Of a stretch of DNA of 64,000 nucleotides, positions 38,711-49,170 are shown in pieces. Position numbers and translations under genes: made by a program. The notes beneath the pieces were generated by a model that saw only the letters and a program-made list of their open reading frames with translations, had not been told where the DNA came from and did no database searches. The stretch is from Rhizobiaceae bacterium (GTDB taxonomy: Bacteria > Pseudomonadota > Alphaproteobacteria > Rhizobiales > Rhizobiaceae). The stretch spans positions 1 through 64,000 of the forward strand of contig JARGOX010000002.1 of the NCBI GenBank assembly GCA_029233925.1, given 5' to 3'. Positions within the stretch are counted from its first letter, which is position 1, and each line of letters opens with the position of its first letter.

Positions 38711-39228
38711 AAAGGATCGTGCGATCGCTGTTTTCACGCCCCCGCTATGCCATGGCCCTGGTGGCCCTGCTTGTTGCAATGGATCAGATGGTAAAATGGC
38801 TGGTCGAAGAATTGCTGGAATATCACCAGATGGTCGATATTATTCCGGTGCTGGGACTGTTTCGTACCCACAATGAAGGCATAGCTTTCTCCATGCTGGC
38901 ATGGCTGGATGACAAATGGCTGATCGCATTAACGCTGGTGGTTGTCGCTTTTGTTGCCACCTTGTGGGCACGCAGCACACCAGGCCGCTGGGTCAGCCAG
39001 ATCGGCTTTGCACTGATTGTGGCCGGCGCGATCGGCAATCTCATCGACCGGGCAAGCCATGGTTATGTCATCGACTATATTTCATTTCATGTTAACGGCT
39101 GGTATTTTGCCGTCTTCAATCTTGCCGATGCCTATATCAGCGTTGGCGCCGCAGCCATCATCATTGACGAACTTTTTGGCAAATGGCTCTATTCTGAAAA
39201 TATCGAAGAAACAGAAGAAGCAGGCTGA
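38707..39228 (+). CDS. lspA: Lipoprotein signal peptidase (signal peptidase II)
   Basis: Aspartyl membrane protease that cleaves prolipoprotein signal peptides; 173 residues with four membrane segments. The catalytic aspartates sit in GNLIDRASHGYVIDYI and FNLADAYI. The start overlaps the SpoU stop (ATGA). The last pathway enzyme, Lnt, is encoded at 7874-9463. Confidence 0.97.
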   Translation: MKRIVRSLFSRPRYAMALVALLVAMDQMVKWLVEELLEYHQMVDIIPVLGLFRTHNEGIAFSMLAWLDDKWLIALTLVVVAFVATLWARSTPGRWVSQIGFALIVAGAIGNLIDRASHGYVIDYISFHVNGWYFAVFNLADAYISVGAAAIIIDELFGKWLYSENIEETEEAG

Positions 39229-39264
39229 GCGCGCTGCCTGCCAAAATTCATGAGGAGCGACAGA

Positions 39265-40260
39265 ATGCAAGAACCGTTTGAAGCCATTGTCATCTCACGG
39301 GGTGATGACAAAGTGCAAAAAGTTGAAACGCGCCAGCTCAATCTCGACGATTTGATGGACGGCGATGTGCTGCTTGAGGTGGAGGCGACAACCATCAATT
39401 ACAAGGATGGTCTGGCCATTACCGGCAAAGCACCGGTGATCCGGCGCTGGCCAATGATTCCCGGCATTGATTGCGCCGCAACAATCGTGAAATCCAGCCA
39501 TGCCGGTTTTACTGCGGGCGATAGCGTTATTTTGAACGGCTGGGGTGTTGGGGAAACCCATATGGGCGCCTTTGCCAAATACGCCCGGGTCAGCGGTGAC
39601 TGGCTGATCAAGAGGCCAGCCAATATCAGCGCAATGGACGCCATGGCCATCGGCACGGCTGGTTACACATCGATGCTGTGCGTCATGGCCCTGCAGCGCT
39701 ATGGCCTGACTCCCGCAAGCGGACCTATTGTTGTGTCCGGTGCGAATGGTGGGGTCGGATCCGTTGCAATCTCCATTCTTTCGAAGCTCGGTTACACCGT
39801 GATTGCATCAACAGGCAGGCCTGAGGAAGAAGATTTTCTCAGATCGCTCGGCGCCGATGACATCATTGACCGCAAAGAGCTTTCAGAGCCTGGAAGGCCT
39901 TTGGGGAAGGAACGCTGGGCTGGCGGCATCGATGCTGTTGGCAGTCATACACTCGCCAATATGCTGGCCATGACCCAATATGGCGGTGCGGTCGCGGCCT
40001 GCGGTCTGGCACAGGGCATGGATCTTCCCGCCACCGTGATGCCTTTCATTCTGCGCGGTATCGCGCTGCTTGGTGTCGATTCGGTCATGGCGCCAAAACC
40101 CTTGCGGGAGGAAGCCTGGGAGCGCCTGGGACATGATCTCGATGTCGGCAAATTACACAGCCTGTCAAAGACAATCGGCTTCGATGAAATCGTCGAGACG
40201 GCGCATGCCCTTATCGACGGGAAAATCCGCGGACGCGTCGTCGTCGACATGAAGAAATGA
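39265..40260 (+). CDS. acuI: Acrylyl-CoA reductase-like MDR oxidoreductase (AcuI/YhdH)
   Basis: Zinc-free medium-chain dehydrogenase of 331 residues with the NADPH loop GANGGVGSVAISILSKLGY. The overall pattern (INYKDGLAITGKAPVIRRWPMIPGID) fits YhdH/AcuI, which reduce acryloyl-CoA to propionyl-CoA and detoxify acrylate. The ATG at 39265 has GAGGAG upstream; an upstream in-frame codon at 39250 is less likely. No other DMSP genes are nearby, so a detoxification role is the more cautious reading. Confidence 0.9.
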   Translation: MQEPFEAIVISRGDDKVQKVETRQLNLDDLMDGDVLLEVEATTINYKDGLAITGKAPVIRRWPMIPGIDCAATIVKSSHAGFTAGDSVILNGWGVGETHMGAFAKYARVSGDWLIKRPANISAMDAMAIGTAGYTSMLCVMALQRYGLTPASGPIVVSGANGGVGSVAISILSKLGYTVIASTGRPEEEDFLRSLGADDIIDRKELSEPGRPLGKERWAGGIDAVGSHTLANMLAMTQYGGAVAACGLAQGMDLPATVMPFILRGIALLGVDSVMAPKPLREEAWERLGHDLDVGKLHSLSKTIGFDEIVETAHALIDGKIRGRVVVDMKK

Positions 40261-40388
40261 CCGTCCCATGACAATGCCTTCTTCGGGTCCCCCATGCCTG
40301 TGTGAAAATAGCGGTGCCGAAACGTCACCGCTTTGTCGTATTGTTCTGCTTAAAGGGCAATATGACAGCTTCACAGGATTGATTTGCC

Positions 40389-41267
40389 ATGGCAATGAAC
40401 ATGAGGGAAATACCGACCGGCAGCAGCGCTGCTCCTCGATCGGTGCTTGACATCGTGGGCACCGAAAACTCGATACTTGGGCGCATCGGCAATCTTGAAA
40501 CCAGACTGGCGTGCACCTCCGCGGAGATGGAGGCTGCCCAGGCATTGCGTTTCAAGGTTTTCGCCGATGAAATGGGCGCCGTGCTGCCGCCGGAATGCAT
40601 GCGCCTGAGACGCGATATCGATGCCTATGATGCCGTGTGTGATCACCTTCTGGTTCTGGATCGGTCGATCGTTGGCGGATCCGAAGAGCAGATCGTCGGC
40701 ACATACCGATTGCTGCGGCAGGACGTGGCGCGCGCCAATACCGGATTCTATTCAACATCGGAATTTGCCGTCAATGACATGCTGGCCCGGCATCCGGAAA
40801 AACGCTTCGTGGAACTTGGCCGGTCCTGCGTCCTTCCGCAATACCGCAACAGGCGCACGGTCGAACTCCTGTGGCAGGGCAACTGGGCCTATGCTCTGGA
40901 GCATGGGATTGACGCAATGTTTGGCTGCGCTTCGCTTTATGGCACAAGACCGGAGGCCCTTGCCGTGCCATTGTCGTACATGCACCACAATCACCTGGCA
41001 ACAGGCCCTTGGGCCGTCAGCGCCAGGCCGGAACTCTATAACAACATGGATCTGATGCCCAGGGAAGCAACCGACATGCGCAGCGCTTTCAACCTGCTTC
41101 CGCCACTGATCAAGGGCTATTTGCGTGTCGGTGCGATGATCGGTGACGGCGCCGTCGTTGATCGGCCATTTGGCACAACGGATGTCATGGTTATCCTGCC
41201 CATTGCAAAAATAAACCATCGCTACCTCAACCATTATGGGACCGATGCCAGCCGCTTTGCATCGTAG
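40389..41267 (+). CDS. olsB: L-ornithine N-alpha-acyltransferase OlsB
   Basis: Transfers a 3-hydroxyacyl chain from ACP to ornithine, the first step of ornithine lipid synthesis; 292 residues. It has the OlsB pattern: FADEMGAVLPPE, CDHLLVLD, VGTYRLLRQDVA, FVELGRSCVLPQYRNRRTVELLWQGNWAY and FGCASLYGT. Three ATGs lie close together (40389, 40395, 40401); the first is used. A strong terminator follows. Neighbour malic enzyme then mutS matches the S. meliloti order olsB-tme-mutS, supporting orthology. Confidence 0.93.
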   Translation: MAMNMREIPTGSSAAPRSVLDIVGTENSILGRIGNLETRLACTSAEMEAAQALRFKVFADEMGAVLPPECMRLRRDIDAYDAVCDHLLVLDRSIVGGSEEQIVGTYRLLRQDVARANTGFYSTSEFAVNDMLARHPEKRFVELGRSCVLPQYRNRRTVELLWQGNWAYALEHGIDAMFGCASLYGTRPEALAVPLSYMHHNHLATGPWAVSARPELYNNMDLMPREATDMRSAFNLLPPLIKGYLRVGAMIGDGAVVDRPFGTTDVMVILPIAKINHRYLNHYGTDASRFAS

Positions 41268-41283
41268 AGAGGCTATCAATTGC

Positions 41284-41315
41284 AAAAGGCAGCGCTGAAC
41301 GGGCGCTGCCTTTTT
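41284..41315 (+). terminator. Rho-independent terminator of olsB
   Basis: Perfect GGCAGCGC/GCGCTGCC stem (41288-41295 and 41303-41310) with a seven-base loop and flanking A4/T5 runs. It starts 17 bases after the olsB stop. The A run also makes it potentially active on the opposite strand for the malic enzyme gene. Confidence 0.9.
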
Positions 41316-41320
41316 CATTT

Positions 41321-41475
41321 ATTCCGATTTATCCGAAAACCGTACCACACTTTTCGGATCTCGGCATTGCCCTGTCGCTCGATTTATCCGAAAACCACAC
41401 CACACTTTTCGGATCTCGGCATTGCCCTGTCGCTCGATTTATCCGAAAACCGCTACGCACTTTTCGGATCTCGCT
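41321..41475. repeat. Three tandem copies of the ~55-bp hairpin repeat between olsB and malic enzyme
   Basis: Copies are phased exactly 55 bases apart: ATCCGAAAA arms at 41331, 41386 and 41441, each matched by TTTTCGGAT 20 bases later. The spacer GGCATTGCCCTGTCGCTCGATTT (split over two blocks) is identical between copies. The last copy ends CTCGCT directly before the malic enzyme stop codon, exactly as at coxG. Loops vary slightly (CCGTACCACAC, CCACACCACAC, CCGCTACGCAC). Confidence 0.9.
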
Positions 41476-43761
41476 TTAACTCCCCGCATTGTAAGCGGCG
41501 ATGGCGGCCATGTTGACGATATCGGAATCGCGGGCGCCCATGGAGACGATCTGGACGGATTTGTCGAGACCGACCAGCAAGGGTCCGATGACAGTCGATC
41601 CGCCCAGTTCCTGCAGCATCTTTGTCGCAATGGATGCGGAATGGAAAGCCGGCATGACCAGCACATTGGCCGTTCCCGACAGCCGGCAAAACGGATATTG
41701 CGCCATTCTGTCGGCATTGAGCGCCACGTCGGCTGCCATCTCTCCATCATACTCGAAATCAACCCGGCGCCGGTCAAGAATATTGACGGCCTCACGGACC
41801 CGCTCGGCCCGCTCGCCCTGCGGATGACCAAAGGTTGAATAGGCCAGCATGGCCACACGTGGTTCATAACCCATGCGCCGCGCCATGCCTGCCGCCTCTT
41901 CGGCAATGTCAGCCAGTTCTTCGGAATTTGGCATATCGATCACTGCAGTATCGGCCACCAGAACGGTGCGGCCGCGACACAGTGCCAGAGATACACCAAT
42001 GACCCGGTGTCCGGGTTTGACATCGATGCACCGACGCACGTCTTCAAGTGCTGTCGAATAGTTGCGGGTTGTCCCGGTCACCACCGCATCCGCATCCCCC
42101 AGAGCCACCATGCAGGCGGCAAAATGATTGCGGTCCGTATTGATCAGGCGCTGGCAGTCTCGATACAGATAGCCGTGGCGCTGGAGACGCGCATAGAGAT
42201 ATTCCGTATAGGCATCGCAACGCTTGGAGAGACGTGCATTGATCAACTGGAGCCCGGGTCGGTTCAGATCAATACCCGCCTGTTTTGCCATTTCCTCTAC
42301 CTGTTCGGTGCGCCCCAGCAAAATGGCAGTGCCCAGCCGCTGGTTCACATAGGAAACAGCAGCGCGCATGACGTGCTCCTCCTCGCCCTCGGCAAAGACG
42401 ACCCGGCGCGGCTGACGGCGCACCGCCTGGTAGATTCGCTGCAGCGTCGATGCAATCGGGTCACGGCGGGCCGACAATTCGCGGCCATAGCCCTCGAGGT
42501 CGATGATCGGCTTGCGGGCCACTCCGGACTCCATGGCAGCGCGTGCAACGGCCACCGGCACGTCGCACAACAAACGCGGATCAAAGGGCACCGGTATGAT
42601 GTAGTTAGGACCAAAACGCGGCCGGTTTCCCTGATAGGCCGCAGCCACTTCGTCGGGCACATCCTCGCGCGCCAGACTGGCCAGCGCTTCGGCGGCGGCA
42701 ATCTTCATGGCATCATTGATCGTGGATGCTCGCACATCAAGCGCACCGCGGAAGATATAGGGGAATCCCAGAACATTGTTGACCTGGTTGGGGTAGTCCG
42801 AACGGCCAGTTGCAATGATGGCATCGTCGCGCACGGTGGCCACCTCTTCTGGCGTGATCTCCGGATCAGGATTGGCCATCGCAAAGATGATCGGGTTGGC
42901 CGCCATGGAGCGCACCATCTCTTTTGTCAGCGCGCCTTTGACGGACAGGCCAAAAAACACGTCTGCCCCTTCAACCGCATCCACCAATGTGCGCGCATTG
43001 GTTTTGACCGCATGCGCCGATTTCCACTGGTTCATGCCGTCTTCACGCCCTTGGTAAATGACGCCTTTGGTGTCACAGAGCGTGATGTTGTCTGACGCAA
43101 ATCCCATTGATTTGATCAGTTCCATACAGGCAATTGCCGCAGCGCCCGCACCATTGCACACCAGCTTGGTGTTTTTCAGATCCCGGCCGGTCAAATGCAG
43201 CGCATTGATCAGGCCGGCAACAGCAATGATGGCTGTGCCGTGCTGGTCGTCATGAAAAACCGGTATGTCCATCACTTCGCGCAGGCGCTGCTCAATGATG
43301 AAACAATCGGGGGCCTTGATGTCTTCCAGGTTGATGCCGCCGAAAGTGGGGCCCAGATAGCGCACACTATTGACAAATTCGTCAATGTCTTCCGTTCCGA
43401 CTTCCAGATCGATGGCATCGACATCGGCAAAACGCTTGAACAGAACGGCCTTGCCTTCCATCACCGGCTTGGAGGCCAGAGCACCCAAATTGCCCAGACC
43501 AAGGATCGCCGTTCCATTGGAAATCACTCCGACAAGGTTGCCGCGTGCGGTATAATCATAGGCACGCGAGGGATCTTCAGCGATCGCCTTGACGGGTACA
43601 GCGACACCCGGTGAGTAGGCCAGAGACAAATCGCGTTGCGTGGCCATCGGCTTGGTGGCGTTGATTTCCAGTTTTCCCGGTCGGCCGCGCGAATGAAAAT
43701 CCAGAGCTTCCTGTTCGGTTATAATTGACATTGACAGTGATGCTTTGTCCATATCGGGCAT
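41476..43761 (-). CDS. maeB: NADP-dependent malic enzyme with phosphotransacetylase-like C-terminal domain
   Basis: Decarboxylates malate to pyruvate with NAD(P)H; 761 residues. The malic domain has [33 protein letters not shown] and the NAD(P)-binding [16 protein letters not shown]. From about residue 430 a PTA-like domain follows ([18 protein letters not shown]), the form called tme/dme in rhizobia and known to be regulated by acetyl-CoA. The start is set at 43761 ([17 protein letters not shown]); ATGs at 43752 and 43731 are alternatives. Divergent from mutS. Confidence 0.95.
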   Translation of the reverse strand: MPDMDKASLSMSIITEQEALDFHSRGRPGKLEINATKPMATQRDLSLAYSPGVAVPVKAIAEDPSRAYDYTARGNLVGVISNGTAILGLGNLGALASKPVMEGKAVLFKRFADVDAIDLEVGTEDIDEFVNSVRYLGPTFGGINLEDIKAPDCFIIEQRLREVMDIPVFHDDQHGTAIIAVAGLINALHLTGRDLKNTKLVCNGAGAAAIACMELIKSMGFASDNITLCDTKGVIYQGREDGMNQWKSAHAVKTNARTLVDAVEGADVFFGLSVKGALTKEMVRSMAANPIIFAMANPDPEITPEEVATVRDDAIIATGRSDYPNQVNNVLGFPYIFRGALDVRASTINDAMKIAAAEALASLAREDVPDEVAAAYQGNRPRFGPNYIIPVPFDPRLLCDVPVAVARAAMESGVARKPIIDLEGYGRELSARRDPIASTLQRIYQAVRRQPRRVVFAEGEEEHVMRAAVSYVNQRLGTAILLGRTEQVEEMAKQAGIDLNRPGLQLINARLSKRCDAYTEYLYARLQRHGYLYRDCQRLINTDRNHFAACMVALGDADAVVTGTTRNYSTALEDVRRCIDVKPGHRVIGVSLALCRGRTVLVADTAVIDMPNSEELADIAEEAAGMARRMGYEPRVAMLAYSTFGHPQGERAERVREAVNILDRRRVDFEYDGEMAADVALNADRMAQYPFCRLSGTANVLVMPAFHSASIATKMLQELGGSTVIGPLLVGLDKSVQIVSMGARDSDIVNMAAIAAYNAGS

Positions 43762-43953
43762 GTTGTCCAACCTGTTGTGGGCGAACCGCATTGACGGCGA
43801 CTGCCCTGTTGTTTTTCTTGCCCGTACACCGTTAGGGTGCGGGCGGCCTTGTGTAAAGTTCATCCAAGGAGATGCACTTTACTCAAACCATTGAAACTGC
43901 CAACCGGCAGAATCCATAAATGTGTGATTTGCGAATCACCGGGAACAAAAAGC

Positions 43954-46668
43954 ATGCTCAGCACAGCAGAGCTCGACACGGCTGAAAGCCGCGCAGCAGC
44001 AACACCCATGATGGAACAGTTTATCGCGATCAAGGCGGCAAACCCCGAATCTCTGCTGTTTTACCGGATGGGTGATTTTTACGAACTTTTTTTTGGCGAT
44101 GCCGTCGAAGCTTCCAAAGCGCTTGGCATTACCCTGACAAAACGCGGCCAGCACCTGGGCCAGGACATCCCGATGTGCGGTGTTCCAGTCCACGCAGCCG
44201 ATGATTACCTGCTGAAACTGATCGAAAAAGGATTTCGCGTCGCCGTGTGCGAACAGACGGAAGATCCCGCAGAAGCAAAAAAACGCGGCTCGAAATCCGT
44301 CGTCAAACGCGATGTGGTCCGTCTGGTCACACCTGGAACCCTGACGGAAGAGCGGCTGCTCTCGCCATCGGAGTCGAACTATCTGATGGCGCTTGCCCGG
44401 GTCAAGGGCCTGGGCCAGGGCGGCTTTGCATTGGCCTGGGTCGATATTTCCACCGGTACATTCCGGGTGGCAGAAACAACGGCCGACAGAATTGTTGCCG
44501 ACGTCATGCGCATTGATCCCAAGGAACTGATTGTCGCCGACCGGGTGTTCCACGATGAGGCCTTGCGACCTGTCTTCGATGTGCTCGGAGCCATTGTGTC
44601 ACCGCAACCTTCCGTGCTGTTTGACAGCAGCAGTGCCGAGGGGCGCATTTCCAGATTTTTCGCAGTCTCAACCCTCGACGGTTTCGGCAATTTCTCCCGG
44701 CCCGAACTGGCGGCCGCCTCTGCCGCCGTCGCCTATATCGAAAAAACACAGCTGTCCGAACGCCCGCCTCTGGCCCGCCCCGAACGGGAAACGGCAAATG
44801 CATCTCTCTTCATTGATCCGGCAACCCGCACCAATCTGGAACTGCTGCGCACCCTGTCGGGTGACCGCAAAGGCGGATTGCTTGCGGCCATCGACCGCAC
44901 CGTTACGGGCGGCGGCGGCAGGCTGCTGGCCGAAAGACTGATGTCGCCCCTGACCGATCCGCAAATCATTGCTCAAAGGCTTGACGCCATTGCCTGGTTC
45001 CTGGCCCAGCCAGGCCTTTGCGACCAAACCAGGGAAACATTGAAATCTGCTCCCGACATGCCACGGGCGTTGTCACGACTTGCGCTCAATCGGGGCGGAC
45101 CGCGCGACCTTGGCGCCATCAGACAAGGCCTGGAAACAGCCGGCAAGCTGGCAGGCCTGATCAATGCGGATGAACTTCCGGAGGAAATTTCGGCATGCAT
45201 CGCCTGTCTGAAGGAATTGCCTGACGATGTGACCGAAAAGCTCGATGCGGCTCTTGCCGAAGAATTGCCGCTTATGCGCCGGGACGGCGGGTTCATTCGC
45301 AATGGCTACCATGACGAACTCGATGAAATGCGGGCACTGCGTGACCAGTCGCGCAAGGTCATTGCCGGTTTGCAATTGCAATATGCCGAGCAAACGGGCG
45401 TCAAGTCGCTGAAAATCAAGCACAACAACGTGCTTGGTTATTTTATCGAAGTGACGGCTGGCAATGCGTCGACGCTCACCGAAGGCGACGAAGCCAAGGC
45501 CCAGTTCATCCATCGCCAGACCATGGCCAGTGCCATGCGCTTTACCACGACGGAACTTGCTGACCTGGAAAGCCGCATCGCCAATGCCGCTGACCGGGCG
45601 CAAACAATCGAAACGGGCATCTTTGATGAGATGACTGCCGCCGTCGTGGGCGCGGCAACCGCCATTACATTGGCGGCGCGGGCGCTGGCTGCCCTTGATG
45701 TATCGGCGTCCCTCGCGCAGCTTGCCGAAGAACAGGGCTATTGCCGACCCAGCGTCGACCTGTCGACGGCCTTCCGTATCGTTGCAGGGCGTCATCCGGT
45801 GGTCGAGCAGGCGTTGCGACGTCAGGCGGAAAACCCGTTTGTGGCCAATGATTGCGACCTGTCACCCAAGGGCGAAGGCGCGGAGGGTGCCATCTGGCTT
45901 CTGACCGGGCCGAACATGGGTGGTAAATCGACCTTTCTGCGACAGAATGCATTGATTGCCATCATGGCTCAGATGGGGTCGTTCGTGCCTGCCGGAAGCG
46001 CCCATATCGGCATCGTTGACCGACTTTTTTCGCGTGTTGGCGCCTCCGATGACCTGGCCCGGGGCCGCTCCACCTTCATGGTCGAAATGGTGGAAACCGC
46101 AGCCATTCTCAATCAGGCCAGCGAACGTTCACTGGTTATTCTGGATGAAATCGGAAGGGGCACAGCGACCTTTGACGGCCTTTCGATTGCCTGGGCTGCG
46201 GTTGAGCACCTGCATGAGGTCAATCGCTGCCGCGGCCTGTTTGCAACCCACTTCCATGAATTGACCGTCCTGTCGGAGAAACTCGGCCGGCTGGCCAATG
46301 CCACCATGCGGGTCAAGGAATGGGAAAACGAGGTTATCTTCCTGCATGAAGTGGGACCGGGCGCTGCCGACAGATCCTACGGGATACAGGTCGCACGTCT
46401 TGCCGGCCTGCCGGAATCGGTCGTCAAACGCGCCCGCAATGTCCTGACCCAGTTGGAAGAGGGCGAGCGCAAGAGCCCTGCCCATCAACTGGTTGATGAT
46501 CTACCGTTGTTCAATGCCGAAATCAGGAAACAGGCAACAAAGAAAAATGGGCCGTCAGAGATCGAAGCCGCATTGGCGGCTCTTGATCCCGATGAATTGA
46601 CGCCGCGCGATGCGCTGGAAGCGCTTTATGCGCTGCGCGCCAAACTTGCTGATGCCGAGACCGGGTGA
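43954..46668 (+). CDS. mutS: DNA mismatch repair protein MutS
   Basis: Recognises mismatches and starts repair with MutL; 904 residues. The mismatch-binding motif [12 protein letters not shown] is near residue 35, and Walker A GPNMGGKS spans 652-659, with [11 protein letters not shown] and [13 protein letters not shown] downstream. The ATG at 43954 gives [23 protein letters not shown]; the frame is open further upstream but is not family-like. It is divergent from malic enzyme; the 192-base gap between them should hold both promoters. Confidence 0.98.
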   Translation: MLSTAELDTAESRAAATPMMEQFIAIKAANPESLLFYRMGDFYELFFGDAVEASKALGITLTKRGQHLGQDIPMCGVPVHAADDYLLKLIEKGFRVAVCEQTEDPAEAKKRGSKSVVKRDVVRLVTPGTLTEERLLSPSESNYLMALARVKGLGQGGFALAWVDISTGTFRVAETTADRIVADVMRIDPKELIVADRVFHDEALRPVFDVLGAIVSPQPSVLFDSSSAEGRISRFFAVSTLDGFGNFSRPELAAASAAVAYIEKTQLSERPPLARPERETANASLFIDPATRTNLELLRTLSGDRKGGLLAAIDRTVTGGGGRLLAERLMSPLTDPQIIAQRLDAIAWFLAQPGLCDQTRETLKSAPDMPRALSRLALNRGGPRDLGAIRQGLETAGKLAGLINADELPEEISACIACLKELPDDVTEKLDAALAEELPLMRRDGGFIRNGYHDELDEMRALRDQSRKVIAGLQLQYAEQTGVKSLKIKHNNVLGYFIEVTAGNASTLTEGDEAKAQFIHRQTMASAMRFTTTELADLESRIANAADRAQTIETGIFDEMTAAVVGAATAITLAARALAALDVSASLAQLAEEQGYCRPSVDLSTAFRIVAGRHPVVEQALRRQAENPFVANDCDLSPKGEGAEGAIWLLTGPNMGGKSTFLRQNALIAIMAQMGSFVPAGSAHIGIVDRLFSRVGASDDLARGRSTFMVEMVETAAILNQASERSLVILDEIGRGTATFDGLSIAWAAVEHLHEVNRCRGLFATHFHELTVLSEKLGRLANATMRVKEWENEVIFLHEVGPGAADRSYGIQVARLAGLPESVVKRARNVLTQLEEGERKSPAHQLVDDLPLFNAEIRKQATKKNGPSEIEAALAALDPDELTPRDALEALYALRAKLADAETG

Positions 46669-46709
46669 CAAAGTGACTGGCTGAAAAAGAGACTGGCTGA
46701 AAACAAATA

Positions 46710-46736
46710 GGGGGAAACCGTAAAACGGTTTCCCCC
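46710..46736. terminator. Perfect hairpin between convergent mutS and helicase genes
   Basis: GGGGGAAACCG/CGGTTTCCCCC, an 11-bp perfect stem with loop TAAAA, lies 41 bases after mutS and 32 bases after the helicase stop (minus strand). T runs are weak on both sides. Upstream is a short direct repeat, GACTGGCTGAAAA, twice at about 46675-46702. Confidence 0.75.
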
Positions 46737-46768
46737 AAATGATTGCTCTAAAAAGATGAGCAGGGTTT

Positions 46769-48223
46769 TCAGGCGGCTATGGACTTGCGTCTTGAGCGGG
46801 TCCGTTTGCCGGGATTGCCATTGGGATTGGCACTTGAGCGATTGCCCTCACCTGAACGGGTGCTGGAGACGGCATGGTTCTTGTCACCAAATCCTGCTGG
46901 CACGCCGCGTTTTCCACGATGCTTTTTGGGTCCTTCCGAACGCAGATCACCGATACGGTCGTCAGCACCTCTGCCGCCGCCACTCTTCTGACCGGCAGAC
47001 TTGCCGGAGCGTGCGGGACGGCCGGAGCCGGCATTGCGTCCACTCTTTTGCCCATTGCCACCGCGTCCAGGTCTTTTGACAGCATGCCCCTCTTCAGGAA
47101 CCTCACCACTGGCGACGGTGATCTTGATGGCCATCAATTTTTCAATGGCGCGCAAGAGATGGATTTCGTCAGGCGAACAAAAAGCAACAGCTTCACCGGC
47201 GGCACCAGCACGCGCTGTTCGACCGATGCGGTGAACATAGCTTTCCGCAACATCCGGCAGATCGTAATTGTAAACGTGGGAGACGCCTGAAATATCGATA
47301 CCGCGCGCCGCAACATCGGTGGCGACAAGCACGCGAATTTCACCGGCCTTGAAAGCCTTGATGGCGCGTTCGCGTTGGCCCTGGCTCTTATTGCCGTGAA
47401 TGGAACTGGCCTTGAAACCGCAGGCAACCAGATGTTTCATCAGTTTTTCTGCACCATGTTTTGTACGGGCAAAAACCAGCGAGAGATCATCCCGACGCTG
47501 AATCAGACAATCCTTCAGCATATCGGCCTTGCCGCGCTGATTGACGAAATGGACCGACTGGGTGATCTTGTCGGCAGCCTTTCCGGGCGGTGTCGTTTCG
47601 ACACGAACCGGGTCGTTCAGATAGGCACGCGACAGGGTTTCGACCTGTTTGGGCATGGTTGCTGAAAACAGCAATGTCTGGCGGGGGGTGCCCAGCAGTT
47701 TGGCTATCTGGCGCAGGGCATGAATGAAACCCAGGTCCAGCATCTGATCGGCTTCGTCCAGAACAAGATACTTTGCCTTGTCCAGATAGACGGCCTTGCG
47801 CTCTACGAGATCAAGCAATCGGCCCGGTGTTGCCACCAGAATATCCGTGCCACGCTCAAGGTTCTTGCGCTGCACGTTGATCGAGGCGCCGCCAATGACC
47901 ACGGTGATGCGCAGCGGTGTACGCTTGACATAGGTGCGCAGATGATCAGCGATCTGATTGACCAGTTCGCGTGTCGGCGCAAGAATGAGCGCGCGCGCTG
48001 AACGTGGTGCCGGATTGATATTTTCGGCGAGCAGGTGATGGACCAATGGCAGGCCGAAAGCAGCCGTCTTGCCAGTGCCGGTCTGGGCCAGACCCATCAG
48101 GTCATGGCCTTTCAGCACCAGCGGAATAGCCTGGGCCTGGATTGGTGTTGGGGTGTCAAATCCGAGCAACTTTACAGAAGCAAGAATGTTTGCAGAAAGC
48201 CCGAGGGCTTCAAATTGTGTCAA
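46769..48223 (-). CDS. rhlE: DEAD-box RNA helicase, RhlE type
   Basis: ATP-dependent RNA helicase, probably for ribosome assembly or RNA decay at low temperature. About 484 residues. The helicase core has the Q motif PTPIQAQAIPL, AQTGTGKT, PTREL, DEAD (VLDEADQML), SAT and HRIGRTARAG. The C-terminus is a long Gly/Lys/Arg-rich basic tail. I prefer the TTG at 48223 (MTQFEALGLSANIL) because AAAGG lies upstream and the family begins there; ATG at 48259 is the alternative. A promoter candidate about 330 bases upstream implies a long leader. Confidence 0.93.
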   Translation of the reverse strand: MTQFEALGLSANILASVKLLGFDTPTPIQAQAIPLVLKGHDLMGLAQTGTGKTAAFGLPLVHHLLAENINPAPRSARALILAPTRELVNQIADHLRTYVKRTPLRITVVIGGASINVQRKNLERGTDILVATPGRLLDLVERKAVYLDKAKYLVLDEADQMLDLGFIHALRQIAKLLGTPRQTLLFSATMPKQVETLSRAYLNDPVRVETTPPGKAADKITQSVHFVNQRGKADMLKDCLIQRRDDLSLVFARTKHGAEKLMKHLVACGFKASSIHGNKSQGQRERAIKAFKAGEIRVLVATDVAARGIDISGVSHVYNYDLPDVAESYVHRIGRTARAGAAGEAVAFCSPDEIHLLRAIEKLMAIKITVASGEVPEEGHAVKRPGRGGNGQKSGRNAGSGRPARSGKSAGQKSGGGRGADDRIGDLRSEGPKKHRGKRGVPAGFGDKNHAVSSTRSGEGNRSSANPNGNPGKRTRSRRKSIAA

Positions 48224-48630
48224 ATGAATAAGCCTTTTTATGTGCGCAAAGGCCTCCATTGGAAGTCCGTTCACGCAAGTGAATACGTTAGGCGCAGCAT
48301 TGACCGCGGCCCATTCAATGGGCGCGGATGACAGCCGTGCGGTCGCGATCTCACTTATGCCCCAGACAGGATTGCCGTGTGGACGTGCGGATCGTCAGAA
48401 CCCCGCGCGAAATGGGAACTTTTGGAGAATTCCCCCGTGTGGTCAAAAACCAGTGTGGGGAGAGGACGTGTCCTGTACTCTATTCGGTCAGACTGTAGAC
48501 CAGTCATATCTTGAAAGCAGACTGCTCACGCGGCAGCCGGACAACGTTCAACGTGTAAATGGTCCAACAGCGACAGAAAGTCAAGCCTTCTTTTGACCAG
48601 TCGATCAAAATCCTGATGCAACCTGTGATC
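48224..48630. other. Long upstream region of the helicase gene
   Basis: About 400 bases between the helicase start and the DUF3291 stop. No open frame resembles a protein. It contains the promoter candidate at 48556-48584 and the putative long leader of the helicase. I see no clear riboswitch, cold box or terminator. Confidence 0.45.
48556..48584 (-). promoter_or_regulatory. Promoter candidate for the helicase gene
   Basis: On the minus strand TTGACT (48584-48579) and CATTTA (48561-48556) are spaced by 17 bases. Transcription from here would give a leader of about 325 bases, a trait of many cold-induced helicase genes. Confidence 0.45.
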
Positions 48631-49170
48631 TCATCCCTGTTTTGCTTGCAATCCGACAATCGCCTTGAGCCGTTCCCTGTCAATTTTCTTCGGCTGGCCG
48701 CTGGCGTCGAAAGGCTGTTTGAAATCAAAGGCAAAAGCCGTCGCCCCCTTGTCGTGAAGATGTTCATGTCTGACGACGGCGTCGCGCCATTGCGGCATAT
48801 GGCTACCATCAACCCACCAAAGCACATAGGGCGGCCATTGGGGTTTTTGAAACCATTCTCGCCCGTGTGACAGGGCTTCGGCGTGAAGCCCGAAATAGGA
48901 AAAGGCCATGGGTGACTCAAGATCGCTCCACAGTGAGAGTGATGCCGGTGACCATCCGTCACCGCGCTCCTTGTAGAACCGGGGATATATTTCCTCGCCC
49001 CATGGTTCCGGCCCCGGGTCACTGGCATAGCCAGAGCGGGCCAGAAATCCTGGAGCATTTTCAATATTTTCCAAAATGGGATCGTTGCGCAAGTGGAAGC
49101 CGTCATTGACGGGATCATCGGCGAGCATTGAAAACTGCCCAAATGTATAGAGAGCAACACGCAGGTTCAT
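48631..49170 (-). CDS. DUF3291 domain protein
   Basis: A 179-residue cytosolic protein rich in Trp (MNLRVALYTFGQFSML at the start, LSLWSDLESPMAFSYFGLHAEAL and WPPYVLWWVDGSHMPQWRDAV). The fold resembles dimeric alpha-beta barrel proteins, but no reaction is known. It sits downstream of mtlK on the same strand with a 131-base gap containing a CCGGTGA/TCACCGG inverted repeat, so it may be a separate unit. The start is chosen at the ATG at 49170. Confidence 0.82.
   Translation of the reverse strand: MNLRVALYTFGQFSMLADDPVNDGFHLRNDPILENIENAPGFLARSGYASDPGPEPWGEEIYPRFYKERGDGWSPASLSLWSDLESPMAFSYFGLHAEALSHGREWFQKPQWPPYVLWWVDGSHMPQWRDAVVRHEHLHDKGATAFAFDFKQPFDASGQPKKIDRERLKAIVGLQAKQG

Noticed and set aside
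41321-41475. CRISPR array
   Set aside because: Units are directly tandem with near-identical spacers and a strong internal hairpin, and there are no cas genes. It is a palindromic tandem repeat.
48504-49160. Alternative 218-residue frame over the DUF3291 gene
   Set aside because: It is another frame of the same DNA; the DUF3291 frame has family similarity and a normal composition.
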